Source of the DNA: Plantago ovata | Lineage: Eukaryota; Streptophyta; Magnoliopsida; Lamiales; Plantaginaceae | Length of the DNA stretch: 64,000 nt | Direction: 5' to 3' | Assembly: GCA_028274465.1 (NCBI GenBank) | Contig: CM051458.1 | Location: 87,192,085-87,256,084, forward strand | Shown here: piece after piece, positions 23,007-33,692 of the stretch | How the letters are laid out: every line of letters starts with the position of its first letter | Position numbering within the stretch: the first letter of the stretch is position 1 | Translations under genes and position numbers: made by a program | The notes under the pieces: model-generated | Seen by the model: only the letters and a program-made list of their open reading frames with translations | What the model was told of the DNA's origin: nothing | Database searches by the model: none

Positions 23007-24234
23007 ATCCATATCGACTTCTTTTGCCGGATTTGCAGAGCCAAAAGGAGAACGACATTGTTTCTCTTTAACTACGTTTTTCTGTTTCTTCACGCTCTGA
23101 TCGCCTACGTTCTTATCTTCATTAGTTCGCGATCTTCATTGGAACCCGGCACAGTTCATCTGTCGTGTTGAATGATGATTGGCTCCCCCTTGGTTAATTT
23201 CTCTCTTATCCCTTATCTTGTGCGTGTGTATAACTTCAGTGTAGTAACTTTCAAATTGATTGCAACTTCCTCCTTGATAATTGCTTTCTTTAGTCCTCTT
23301 CTTTTCTACCAAATTCCAATAAATATTTATCCACCATGTAAGTGTCACTGTTTCACGGGTGTTGACATAGGTGTTCACCTATAGGTTCACTCAACCCCTG
23401 GATTTTGGAAACAGAGCACTTTGTCGCTTTTATTTAGCTTTACCTATTCTAACACAATAACTATTCCACAGTTGTAGTTGTTCTTGTGCAGGAAGTTGAT
23501 TTATACCTGAGAATTGTCGAATTACAAGAAGGCTTAAAAGAAGGAAGAAGACTTGTTCAATAAGGACTCTAAAAGGAATTCAAGTCATAGAAGGAAAATG
23601 AGTCTTTGAAGAGGAAGTCGATTCATACTAGAAGATTATTACCAATTCATGTCCAGATTCATCAAGGCGTGTTTTCTGATAGAAGTCGATCAAGGATTTC
23701 CACCTCTATATAAGCAAAGCATCGACAAACTGAAGAAGCACGACACAGAGAGCAAGGCGATCGAGTTTACAGGGTTTATAGTTTTTATTGTTTAGTTCGT
23801 TTTGTCTTTTGCACTAGTTTATATTCTAGACTTCTCTAGCTAACAACGTATTGAAGGTAGAATAGATAGGAGGGTATTCTATATCATCTTATAGGTGACT
23901 AGTGTTGTTTTACTAGGATAGATATTGAGAGTTATACAACGTTGTACAAACAAGATCTTTTCTAGTAGATTTTATGCATTGTCTGGGCAACAAGCAAGCT
24001 TACAAAGCTGTTTGAAATGTTTCAAACACATATTCTTATTTATATTCCGTTGTGCTTTAACTTCTATATATTATTTGTGTCTGCATGTTTCTGACGAATA
24101 TCTGTAGAGATTGACCTAGGTGTTCATTGAACTCTGTAGTCAATCTTGGACGTCCGACTAGTAATTTGTATCTAAAACAAGTTATATCAATACTATATTA
24201 TTTCACTCTAATATATGACAAACTACTTCCAACA
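23007..24234 (+). mobile_element. Second LTR-like segment joined to the copia remnant
   Basis: The DNA is unlike the copia body. A TATA box in CCTCTATATAAGCAAAG (about 23701) is followed by an R-like stretch. The segment from about 23360 (TGTTGACAT) to 24234 (CTTCCAACA) has the short TGTTG/CAACA ends of copia LTRs. It is not the same sequence as the 20203 LTR, and the flanks do not form a target duplication, so it would be an LTR from another family or a chance resemblance. A 16-base near-repeat (15 matches) lies at 23362-23377 and 24111-24126. Confidence 0.35.
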
Positions 24235-24625
24235 ATATTAATCAAAGATTAAAGCTTCATCATTCACTCCACTCATATAATATCGGCCCGGTCCCTCCAC
24301 ACCGTTCTTTTTTCAGATTGCCCGCGTCTTTCAAATTAAATAAATGGGTAAGAGATATCATGACTAGCTACTAAAAGTCTAAAAACAGTTAAATGAGTCA
24401 TTTGTGATCAAAGTTAAATAAGCAAACGGTAAAAAGAATGCGATCAAACTCTTGCATAGCAAAAATATGAAATGATAGTATATATTACAGACGCACACTT
24501 TCGGGGTAACCTATTAACAAAATCAATCACATTAACCTAGAACTAGAGTTAATGGACAATATCGTACTCACAAGTCACAACATATATATACATGAGCAGG
24601 ACTAATGTAACATCTTAGTAAAATT
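24235..24625. other. AT-rich spacer and 3' flank of the MBOAT gene
   Basis: No gene is seen. Bases next to 24626 are probably the MBOAT 3' UTR. Confidence 0.5.
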
Positions 24626-25702
24626 TTAGAGAAGCGGACAGCGCAGACCAGCAGGATCAACAAGCCGACTCGTAAACGCAAATTCAAGAAACGCCATAGC
24701 CTCATTGCAAGTCCTAAGATCACACTTGGCTGCCAAAACCGGCTGTATGAACAACCAAGAACCGGTACAGCCCATAAATCCCATCGTCAACTGCCACGAT
24801 ACTATTCCCGGAACTTTAAATTTTCCTCCAAACTTTTTCTTGATCACAATTTCCACTGATACAGCCACCCCATGTAACAAGAAGTAGCATATAAGGTATC
24901 CACTTGGCATCTCCTTTGTGAAGTTATAGAAAACCAGCTCGTGCATTAGACCTGATACCATAAAAGTTGCCATCACTGCAGGAGTTGAGGCCCATTTGTT
25001 CTTATCCGAGATGAAATAGGCTGAAACTGCTCTGACAGGCTGGTAGACGGTTAACTTTAAAATGTCGGAAACGACTAGATTCCATCTCTTCCCCCAGTAG
25101 TTCTGTACTGAAGTTGACAGATGGAAGTTATCAAACGGCTTCTGGATCTCGATTTGGGGTGATAAGAACGGCCTAGACAGGGCAGCAGAGACGGCTAGCA
25201 GCAGCTCCAGTGTCAGGGCAATGCGTAAACCAAGAAACGACAGCCTGATTTCGGGATGGATATACTTTTCGTACCGAACAGTGAATACAAGAAGGGGTAA
25301 GAGTATTACCCTGAGTAGTATTATGTTCATGAGTGAAGTATGTTTGGAAGATGTTTTTGCGTGCTGAACTTTGACCGGCAAACAAGCTAAGAGTAGGAAC
25401 TGAGAAATAGGGAGAGTGGGATTTGAGAACAAGGGGCCTTTGTTGAAAGCAAAGAGTATAAGCTTGAAATTTGCTAGCCATGCTATCAAGAAACAGGTGG
25501 TTGCACCAAGTAAAATTGATGAGAGACTAAGTGGAAGAAGCAAAAAGAGCAAGTTTACTGGCAGAATTGAGAGGAACCTGGAAATGGATTTGGTGGTGAA
25601 GATTTTGCTGATAACATGGCAGTAGCATAATGATGCTACAATAGTTGCCCATACTAGAATGAAGGTGTTAAACTCACCACCTTGATCCAATTCCATTGTC
25701 AT
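24626..25702 (-). CDS. Plant wax synthase-like MBOAT acyltransferase
   Basis: An intronless 358-residue protein, the usual length of plant wax synthase-like MBOATs (about 340-360). The ATG at 25702 opens MTMELDQGGEF. The codon before it is TTG, so it is the first true start. Seven to nine hydrophobic spans are evident. The MBOAT core is clear: NFHLSTSVQNYWGKRWN (the conserved WGKRWN region), then FMVSGLMHELVFY with the invariant catalytic His, then a C-terminal hydrophobic block ending SRLVDPAGLRCPLL. The family sits in the ER and esterifies fatty acyl-CoA to long-chain alcohols (wax esters) or sterols (ASAT1-like). The two activities cannot be told apart by eye. The next gene is far away, and a TE block separates it from the BAHD gene. 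Confidence 0.92.
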   Translation of the reverse strand: MTMELDQGGEFNTFILVWATIVASLCYCHVISKIFTTKSISRFLSILPVNLLFLLLPLSLSSILLGATTCFLIAWLANFKLILFAFNKGPLFSNPTLPISQFLLLACLPVKVQHAKTSSKHTSLMNIILLRVILLPLLVFTVRYEKYIHPEIRLSFLGLRIALTLELLLAVSAALSRPFLSPQIEIQKPFDNFHLSTSVQNYWGKRWNLVVSDILKLTVYQPVRAVSAYFISDKNKWASTPAVMATFMVSGLMHELVFYNFTKEMPSGYLICYFLLHGVAVSVEIVIKKKFGGKFKVPGIVSWQLTMGFMGCTGSWLFIQPVLAAKCDLRTCNEAMAFLEFAFTSRLVDPAGLRCPLL

Positions 25703-27150
25703 CAATTTTGATCACTTTCAAGTTGAAAGTTGTGCCGTTTGTTGATATGTATGTATGAAATGATTATGATCAATCAGTATGCGTAAGATGGTGATTTATA
25801 CGTGTCTGATCAGAGAGCAAGTTGAATCTATATTTGCCTGTGATTAGAGCTAGTTGTAGATACGTAGGAATTTTAAATGTGAATGATGATGAGCCATTTT
25901 TTAGTTTTCTAATTAAAACAAAATAAGTGTTTGAAAAAGTAGGCTTATGCATTGTGAGCTTATCACCTATGTCATTAAAGTCCACTGTCCAAGATTGTGG
26001 AATTTGATGAAAATGGCGGTACCCTCCCCATGACTAGCAGTGAGCAGGACATTCTAAACTTGCCTATTATAGATTTAATTACTACTTCATATAGTTTTTT
26101 CAATAATCAAAGCATGGTCTGCCTTTGAAAACAACATATCCAGAGCTAGATTTAACTTACACTCCAATATATATTATAACTAAGAGATGTCGACGATGAT
26201 TAATTGATTTTTTCTTTCGGTAAAGGCAAGCTTTTCGTTAATTTAATAAGTATAAGAAATTCAATAACGATTTGATTTTATCAAGCAAGCAATGATCAAT
26301 TAGTATGAGTTTACATGCAGTCAATCGGAGTAAGAAAAAGTTAAACAAAATGGGGGTGTAAAAACTTTTCCAGGAACGGGGAAGTGCACGAGTAACTTAT
26401 TACGTTGTTCTGCTGTTGATCATGTTTCTGTTTTGAGTTAGTCTTTATGGTATATGGAGAAAGCAAATCTTATCAGTAATCAACTTCTTTAAATCCCTTG
26501 TCTGTGAGCGAACTCATTTGTCCTCAACTAGTACCAACCAGTCCTACTTCCTTTCCCTTCAAAGGATGTGAATTCTTCATCTCCTCTGGCAGCTAGTTTC
26601 AACTGGTCTAAAGCTATACGAACTCCATTCAGATTGCCTCCTAGATCGGAGTTTGTTGGCTATGCCAGAGGGGTTGTATGTTTGTTGAGTTCCTTAATAT
26701 AACAAGAGCAGTGGCTGATTAATTTTTATTTTTATTTTTTAATAATTCTTTTTAACTCATGTTACTCAATTTTAACCACAAAAATCTGATAGTTAAATCT
26801 AAATCTATTTAGGTATTCACGAGAGAAGACAAACTTCCTAATAAAAGTGGTTGATTTGGTAGAAACCTATTTTTTCCGTTTGTTTTCCATTTCATTTTAT
26901 CAATCATTTTTGGGCTGCAAATTTTCATAAATTACATTGGAATTCTTTTTGTAAAACTTATAATAAACTATTTCAACATTAAAACAATTGTAATATATGT
27001 TTTTCTAATTTCTTTCTTCAACTATGCCTCCAACTTCTCATGTGGTACTCCATCACTATTACCATCAAACTACCTTATAACTCCTTCTCATATTAAATAT
27101 TTGATTGAGCTAATTAATAATACCTTCCCGTAGTCTCATGTTTACCTGGT
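25703..27150. other. Promoter side of the MBOAT gene and gene-free DNA
   Basis: The first few hundred bases should hold the MBOAT promoter. The remainder is AT-rich with no convincing open frame or RNA gene. Confidence 0.5.
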
Positions 27151-27157
27151 TTCTAAG

Positions 27158-27515
27158 TGGGTGTTTGCAACAATTTAACTTATTCAGCTTGTCACTTATT
27201 TTAAGCACAAGTAGCTTTTTGAGTGTTTGTAACAGCTTATAAGCTGCTTAATTCTCTTAAATTAAGCTGGATAAGTTGAAGTTGGAGAAGCTGAGTTGTA
27301 CCTCCCTCAACAGCTTCTCCTTAAATTAAGCTAAATTTTAGTTGTTTTTGTACAAAAGTTAGGTTTGCAAATACTACTTCTACAACTTATCTAACTTTTA
27401 AGTAGTTTTCTGCAAACACCCATCAAATTCTCTAATAAACCAACTTTACCAATTTCTCCTTAAATTAAGCCACTTATTTTAAGTTGAACCTATTGCAATT
27501 TGCAAACACCCCTAA
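27158..27515. mobile_element. TIR element remnants with GGGTGTTTGCAA ends
   Basis: GGGTGTTTGCAA (27159) is inverted at TGCAAACACCC (about 27411-27421) and again at TTTGCAAACACCC (about 27500-27512). The interior repeats TTAAATTAAGC several times. This terminal type is frequent in hAT-like plant MITEs. Which right end pairs with the left is unclear and no clean target duplication was found. Confidence 0.5.
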
Positions 27516-27608
27516 ATATCTAAGGTGGCTGGAATGGTGATTCGCGAGTAGTGATGTGACAAGGAGTTTGAGAGTTTGATCGGACAGAACAATATCGATT
27601 ATATTATA

Positions 27609-27835
27609 CTCTATCCATTCATGAATAATGCTCCCATTTTCATTTTGACCGGTCAACCGTATTTAACTTTGATTGTATATTACTCGTAAACTATAATTAT
27701 AATGATAAAATGTATAATGAAATTATATTATGAGGATTTAAAGTCTATATTTCATAATATAATTCCGCTAAATTTTTTATCAATATAGTTACAATCGAAT
27801 ACGGTTGACCGCTCAAATTAAAGGGACGGAGGGTG
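27609..27835. mobile_element. Stowaway-like MITE
   Basis: The left end CTCTATCCATTC and the right end GGGACGGAGGGTG are degenerate inverted repeats flanked by TA. Inside, GTCAACCGTATT and AATACGGTTGACC form a second perfect inverted pair, and the AT-rich core matches the element at 16057-16215. No coding capacity. Confidence 0.7.
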
Positions 27836-29060
27836 TACACGATTGATGTAATATTAAACTGTAAAATAAAAGAGTTTTTTTAATTGAAATGGGACAAGGG
27901 GCTGTACTTAATTTATGTTCGAAACAAAATTAATGTGTGCTTAATGCATATACTCCAAAACCTGCACTTACGCGTACAAATGTGTGTGCTGATATATACA
28001 GTAATGCACACTAAAAATGCAATAACACGCTTAATTAAAACTTGGTGCATGTGAGTAATTAAATTAAAGTGGATTTAAATTGTTACAGCTTGTGGAGGTC
28101 CTGGAGGAAATGATGGGAATGAAGGCGCAACCCCAAATCTGGTAAGGCCTTTGTGAAGAGTCAATCTTGTACACACAACCAGAGCACGAATAAGGCCCTT
28201 GGTCGAGCCCAGTTAGTGTAACATAGCTTTCGCCATTCCACTTGCGGTTTTTCTTCCGCAAGTCATAGTAGATAGCTTTTGCAGGGAACTTATCCTGAGT
28301 TAGTAAGCCATCTCACACAGTACTACTTGCCACATACTCTCTCATTTTCAGTATGATATTCAACATCCACGAGCAATTCTGCTTGGGGATAAAGTTCATC
28401 GCCATATCCTAGGAACTTTTGATTCTCATGATTTCCCCACTTTTATTCATTTTTCCATTGTCATATGCATCAATTAGAACATTAATTGACACTCTTTTTC
28501 TTTGAGCATTAATTATTGTATACGTATGAAATCATTTTTACCTTCGTTCAACTATGTTTGAAAAGAAGTACTACGGAGTACTATTAATTACTAATTGTTA
28601 TTGAACCATATATTGCAAAATTATGTATTCGGCAAAAAATATGCACACAAGTAGTTATACTTACGATGATGTATACGCTAATTTACATTTTGAAATGATG
28701 ATCAAACTTATATTATAAGTAGTGCATAGAACAAGCTTCTGTTTCCTAGAAAGGAACGTTTTATTTTAATTTTCTTGATTATTATTTTTATTTTACACAA
28801 CTAATTATTAATACCTCATATTTCAAAGGACCATATGTATTACATATATATTATATCATAATAGTCGAATTTGATTAAAATATCTTATATCGATCACTCA
28901 TTTGGTATATATTATGTCTAAATTCTAATGATTTGATAACAACTGGAATCAACAGGTCGACAAGCTATACTCCAACTCAAACTCTACGACTACTCTCTCG
29001 TCTCTAGTTGCAAGTTGCAACGTACACCCAAAGGTTGACAAATTCTAAGATTCACAAATT
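27836..29060. other. Gene-free DNA around one unrecognised coding-like fragment
   Basis: AT-rich sequence with many short A and T runs. Apart from the fragment at 28064-28310 nothing is supported. Confidence 0.5.
28064..28310 (-). pseudogene. Unrecognised coding-like fragment
   Basis: The minus strand reads, after a stop, LTQDKFPAKAIYYDLRKK, then WNGESYVTLTGLDQGPYSC, ending at a TAA after CNNLNPL. Composition (many Y, W, C, G and paired Cys in SCSGC) looks like real protein and unlike translated AT-rich DNA, but I do not recognise the family. There is no good start and no neighbouring exon. It may be a leftover exon of a lost gene. Confidence 0.3.
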
Positions 29061-29064
29061 ACTA

Positions 29065-29307
29065 CTCCCTTCTATTTTCTAGTTGTCAATTTTAATAATT
29101 TCACATATATTAAGAACGACCTATTACTACCTTTGTAGTTATAAAAATTATTCTCAAAAGCATATTAATATAATAGTGTATTGATAGTAGTACATATAGG
29201 GACAAAAGAGAGTTAAACCTATTAGTATCAATCATTATATCTAAAATGACAATTATTTGTGTTATAGTAAAATTTATAAAGTGACAACTAAATAAGATAG
29301 GAGGGAG
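29065..29307. mobile_element. Stowaway MITE
   Basis: The terminal inverted repeats CTCCCTTCTATTTTC and GATAGGAGGGAG fit the Stowaway consensus (CTCCCTCYGT-like). An inner pair, AGTTGTCA and TGACAACT, extends the arms. The flanks are TA at 29063-29064 and 29308-29309. Length 243 bp, no open frame. Confidence 0.85.
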
Positions 29308-29752
29308 TAGTACTAAATTATTTTAGTATAAATTATTTATTACTAGCTAAAAAATTAAATTGAATCGAACTGAATTAAATTTTATATGCATATGAATTTA
29401 ATTGAATTTATTTGTAATATAAAAATAATTGACCAAATTTGAAGTTAATTGACTTTAATGAACGAGAAATTACATATCCGTACCAATTTAGGTGGTGTAC
29501 GTACCAATTTAATGACGAGAAATTACATTCACATGCCAATTTAAGTACAAATTATAAAATAAAGCTAATCACTTTTTATTTATTGTTTTGTGAAGTTGAA
29601 ATCCGAACATACTACCCTTTAACACGCTGGGTAAATTTACATGTCTCCAACATATTAATAGTTAGGAAACCATGTGAACTGAGTTATAATGTACAAGTGA
29701 CACTCTGACCCTGGTGACATAATCAAGTATTCTCCTCCAAGCTTCAGTGGTG

Positions 29753-30856
29753 TTCGAAGCGGGAGCAAGAAGCTTATGTTAGTATATTAAAATAGAATAC
29801 ATGCAAGAGTGTGATTGGCTTTGTAAAAATGCCCAATAACTCAATATTATAAACAGTACCACAAGAATATATATTTTTTGCATGGAAAGTTTATAACAAG
29901 AAGGAAGTATAATAGGGAGAAGTGATAATTGCTCTCGGTGTGTTTTATTCATTCAGCTCCATGCCCATTTTATAGGCAAAAGAATCAAGTGTTACAAGTT
30001 TCTTCGTAACATTTTATATGTTTTATGCATTATGCTTTAGAATGTGATACTATGATATGTTTTAAAATAAACTTAAATTTTAAAATATAATTATTATGTC
30101 TCGCTTTATTTTATTTGTTACTCCATAAAAATATGCATGGTTTATGCTCTATATATCTCGCGTTATTTTATTTGTTCTGTTTTTCTTTCTTCCATTTGGT
30201 TGCATTGTTTAATCTCATTGGCTATGAAACAATTTTGACTTCGCATTTCTAGAAAATTCAGACAATTTTGTCTATCATACGAATACGATACTGTAATTAG
30301 GAAACTCAGACAATTTATACGTACACTAGTTCATACTACTTGCGCAACTATAGATTAATGAATTAAATTTTTTTAAATTAAGGTATTGAACACGTTTCTG
30401 ATTGGATGACTTATGAACGTGTTATATTTCAATCCACACACTTGCCCCCAAAATTTGAATTTTCTTTAATAATCTTTCATTAACAAAAAAGAAAACAATT
30501 AATAAGTTAGATAAATGTTTCTATCATATGAATGAATAGTGTGCATAGTACTGTATAATAGTGCATATTAATGCATAACTGAAAATACATAAAATGATAC
30601 CATGAAACTCGTAACACCTGTTTGATTCTTTTGCCTATAAAATGGACATGAAGCTTAATGAATAAAACACACCGGGATCAATTATATAATCTCCCTATTA
30701 TGCTTTCTTCGTGTAATATTTCTTCTCTATAGATATATCTTTGTAGTATATTATAATATCGAGCTATTGGGCATGCATATGGTTACACAACATCAATCAC
30801 ATTATTGTATTCTAGTTTAATATGCTAAACATAAGTTTCTTGGTCACGGTTCGAAT
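29753..30856. mobile_element. Fold-back element with about 300-bp inverted arms
   Basis: The left arm (about 29753-30057) and right arm (about 30543-30856) are long imperfect inverted copies. Matching landmarks include AGAAGCTTATGTTAG with CTAAACATAAGTTTCTT, GGTGTGTTTTATTCATT with AATGAATAAAACACACC, and CATTTTATAGGCAAAAGAATCA with its complement at about 30632-30653. The spacer (about 485 bp) is AT-rich and has no open frame. The outer ends both contain a GTTCGAA-like motif. No transposase is present. It may be a Mutator-like or fold-back non-autonomous element; a target duplication was not identified. Confidence 0.75.
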
Positions 30857-31367
30857 TTCTGCATTTGCAGGAGAATACGTGATATGTCACCCTAGATCAA
30901 AGCCTCTTATCACTTGTACGGTTTAACTCGGTTAACGTAATGTGCAGGTTATTAATATGTTAGAGTCCGTGAAACTTACTCCGCGTGTCAAAGGGTAGCC
31001 ATCTGAGGTTCCAACGTAACTTGAAAAAATAATATATAGATATTAACGTAACAGAAAAAACGTAATCAAGAGTGCTCCTTTTCCCTTTTTTCCCACTTTA
31101 AAGCTAAAATCCATGTAATCAGCGTCTCACGCGCTATACGCGCTCTTTCTTTCTTTTTTCATCTTCTTCTTCTTCCCCAAACCATTCTTCCTTCTTCGCA
31201 CTCCACACATAGACTTGGTCTTTTTTCTCCGGTCCAATTTCGCAAACGCGTAATTTCTTTCCTTATTTTCTCAGTTTCTTCCTTATTTGAAACAAGCCTT
31301 GTTCAACAGAGACTCACATTCACTCACTCTGTTCTCTCTTCACCAACATGAAAAAACACCCACTTCC
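30857..31367 (+). promoter_or_regulatory. Promoter and leader region of the CRINKLY4-related gene
   Basis: It ends in a long pyrimidine-rich leader (CTTTCTTTCTT, TCTTCTTCTTC from about 31140). A uORF, ATG at 31348 with 12 codons ending TAA at 31386, overlaps the main start at 31368 in another frame. The promoter starts right beside the fold-back element's right arm. Confidence 0.5.
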
Positions 31368-33692
31368 ATGGCTAATCTCTCTGTAATAATCCTTTCCTTC
31401 TTACTCTCTACACTTTTTCTCACAACCCTTCTGCCAAAATCTCACTCACTTCCCACCGTCGCCATATCCGAAACCGGAAACCAAACGTTAATCTGTGCAA
31501 TCCCACAGTCACGGAACAGTTCTCTTCTTCAGTTCCTCAACTGCACAAGCTTTCCTCAAAGAACTCAGGTTCAGCTTAACGCTCCGTTTACGTCGATTTC
31601 TGGCGTTGTTGGAGGAAATGGCTTCTTGTGTGCTATGAGCTCGTCTTTATCATCTTCAGTCATAATTTGCTGGAGATTCTCAACTATTACCAGTAACATG
31701 AACTACACGAGAGTTTACGTTGGTCCGGTTTTAACAGAGCTTGAATCAGGAACCTCGCGATTTTGTGGCGTGACGAACGGTTCAAGCCCTGCACAATGCT
31801 GGCCATTTCGGAGTTTTAACGGTACAAGCGACGTTTTCTCGCCGAATCTTGCGGTTGGAGAGGATTTTGTTTGCGGATTGTTGAGTTCAGGCCTAGTTCG
31901 ATGCTGGGGAAGTTATACGAGGGTCGTTGATGAGGTGCCAACGGGGAATTTCGGACAAATTGCAGCTGGTTTTCGCGAAGCGTGTGGGGTCTACTCGAAT
32001 GGGAGTTTGGAGTGTTGGGGGAATGTGACAACAAGGTGGCCTCAAGGCGAGTTTGTGGCTGTTGCATTGGGGGAAAATCGTGGTTGTGCGATAAATAGGA
32101 TTAATGAAACAGTGGTTTGTTGGGGAGAAAATGGATTCGCGTTGCCTGGTTCGTTACGTGATGAACGATTCATTGCTATTGAAGCAAAAGGGAGAATCTT
32201 CTGCGGTGTGGCGGTGTCTAATTATTCGTTGTTTTGTTGGGGCAGGGAGGATTTTGATTCTAACACAATGGTGCTTACTAATGTAATTCCAGGTCCTTGT
32301 AGGCCTCAAACCGAGTGTGTACTTGATCATGTTCCTTTACCAAACTATGAGCAATACTGCAATCAAGGGCTAATGATATGTATGCCTAGAGTTGAGCCAG
32401 TGTTGCCACCGCCATCACCATCACCACCTTCACTGCCGCCTTCGCCACCACCATCTCCCGGAGCCACGAGTGGTGGACAATTGCACGGTAGAATGCTGGC
32501 CTTTCTGGTTGTTGGTTGTGTAGGATCCTTCTCATTTTTACTGGCCTTGTGTATTATTGTGTTTACGCGATATTTCAAGGTTAAGGGAATCCGGATCCAT
32601 GATTCAGGACGATTAGAACAGGGCGGTCTGGGTGATCAGGAGAACAACCCGCAGCCCACCCGGCCACCGGTATTGGAAAAGAAGTTGAGCCAGATGATAA
32701 GCATGGGAACTGGAGGCCACTTGGAGGAATTTCCCCTTCATGTATTGCTTAAAATAACCGAAAATTTCTCCGAGGATCACAAGATCGGTTCGGGAAGCTT
32801 TGGATCGGTCTACTACGCCACACTAGAGGATGGGCGTGAAGTGGCAATAAAGAGAGGGGAAACTTCTACATCACAATCCACAAGCACCACCAAACGTGGC
32901 CAGGAGGATACAGACTCCGCATTCTTGAACGAACTAGAGTTTTTGTCTCGCCTAAATCACAAGAATCTTGTTAGATTGTTCGGTTTCTGCGAAGATTCCA
33001 ATGAACGTGTGCTAGTATATGAGTACATGAGCAACGGTACCCTTTACGATCATCTCCACAAGCTAGAGGATTCGCCTCTCACGTCATGGTCTACAAGAAT
33101 CAAAGTAGCCCTTGACGCGGCTAGGGGCATCGAGTACCTCCACGAGTTTGCTGTCCCACGCATTATACACCGCGATATCAAGTCATCCAACATACTACTC
33201 GACTCCACGTGGAACGCCAAGGTATCTGATTTCGGCCTCTCACTATTAGGCCCTCAGGGCGATGAGGATCATCTGTCGTTAAACGCTGCAGGCACAATGG
33301 GATATGTGGATCCCGAGTACTATAGGTGTCAAATGTTGACGAGCAAGAGCGATGTGTATAGCTTCGGCATAGTATTGCTAGAGTTGTTATCAGGGCAGAA
33401 GGCAATCCACAAGAATGAGAACGGGGTGCCAAGGAACGTGGTGGATTACACGGTTCCCTACATCATTCAAGACGAAATTCATAGAGTTCTCGACCGGAGG
33501 GTGCCACCCCCTACCCCGTTTGAGATCGAGGCCGTGGCGTATGTAGGATATTTGGCTGCGGACTGCGTAATGCCTGAAGGTGTCTATAGGCCAACCATGA
33601 GTGACGTTGTAAATAGCTTAGACAGAGCATTGGAGACATGTATGGCGCCTCCTACTGCGTTCTCTAGGTCCACAACAGATTCGTCCGGATAG
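31368..33692 (+). CDS. CRINKLY4-related receptor kinase, CCR3/CCR4-like
   Basis: An intronless 774-residue protein. I start at ATG 31368 (MANLSVIILSFLLST) because the upstream extension in the same frame has no ATG and this start gives a clean signal peptide. The extracellular part has repeated Cys/Trp units (for example FVCGLLSSGLVRCWG, ACGVYSNGSLECWG, GCAINRINETVVCWG), the RCC1/crinkly repeat propeller. It is followed by a Cys-rich stretch, a Pro/Ser-rich linker (about 345-365) and one membrane span (about 375-398). The kinase has IGSGSFGSVYY (about 471), VAIKR, HRDIKSSN (about 600) and VSDFGLSLLG, all needed residues present. Relatives act at the plasma membrane in epidermal patterning and peptide or hormone response. 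CCR3 and CCR4 cannot be separated here. Confidence 0.92.
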   Translation: MANLSVIILSFLLSTLFLTTLLPKSHSLPTVAISETGNQTLICAIPQSRNSSLLQFLNCTSFPQRTQVQLNAPFTSISGVVGGNGFLCAMSSSLSSSVIICWRFSTITSNMNYTRVYVGPVLTELESGTSRFCGVTNGSSPAQCWPFRSFNGTSDVFSPNLAVGEDFVCGLLSSGLVRCWGSYTRVVDEVPTGNFGQIAAGFREACGVYSNGSLECWGNVTTRWPQGEFVAVALGENRGCAINRINETVVCWGENGFALPGSLRDERFIAIEAKGRIFCGVAVSNYSLFCWGREDFDSNTMVLTNVIPGPCRPQTECVLDHVPLPNYEQYCNQGLMICMPRVEPVLPPPSPSPPSLPPSPPPSPGATSGGQLHGRMLAFLVVGCVGSFSFLLALCIIVFTRYFKVKGIRIHDSGRLEQGGLGDQENNPQPTRPPVLEKKLSQMISMGTGGHLEEFPLHVLLKITENFSEDHKIGSGSFGSVYYATLEDGREVAIKRGETSTSQSTSTTKRGQEDTDSAFLNELEFLSRLNHKNLVRLFGFCEDSNERVLVYEYMSNGTLYDHLHKLEDSPLTSWSTRIKVALDAARGIEYLHEFAVPRIIHRDIKSSNILLDSTWNAKVSDFGLSLLGPQGDEDHLSLNAAGTMGYVDPEYYRCQMLTSKSDVYSFGIVLLELLSGQKAIHKNENGVPRNVVDYTVPYIIQDEIHRVLDRRVPPPTPFEIEAVAYVGYLAADCVMPEGVYRPTMSDVVNSLDRALETCMAPPTAFSRSTTDSSG

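Noticed and set aside
30845-30870. tRNA-like T-arm (GGTTCGAATTTC)
   Set aside because: No matching acceptor, D or anticodon stems nearby; the motif belongs to the end of the fold-back element.
31287-31367. 27-residue N-terminal extension of the CRINKLY4-related kinase
   Set aside because: The first codon is TTG and the real ATG at 31368 starts a normal signal peptide.
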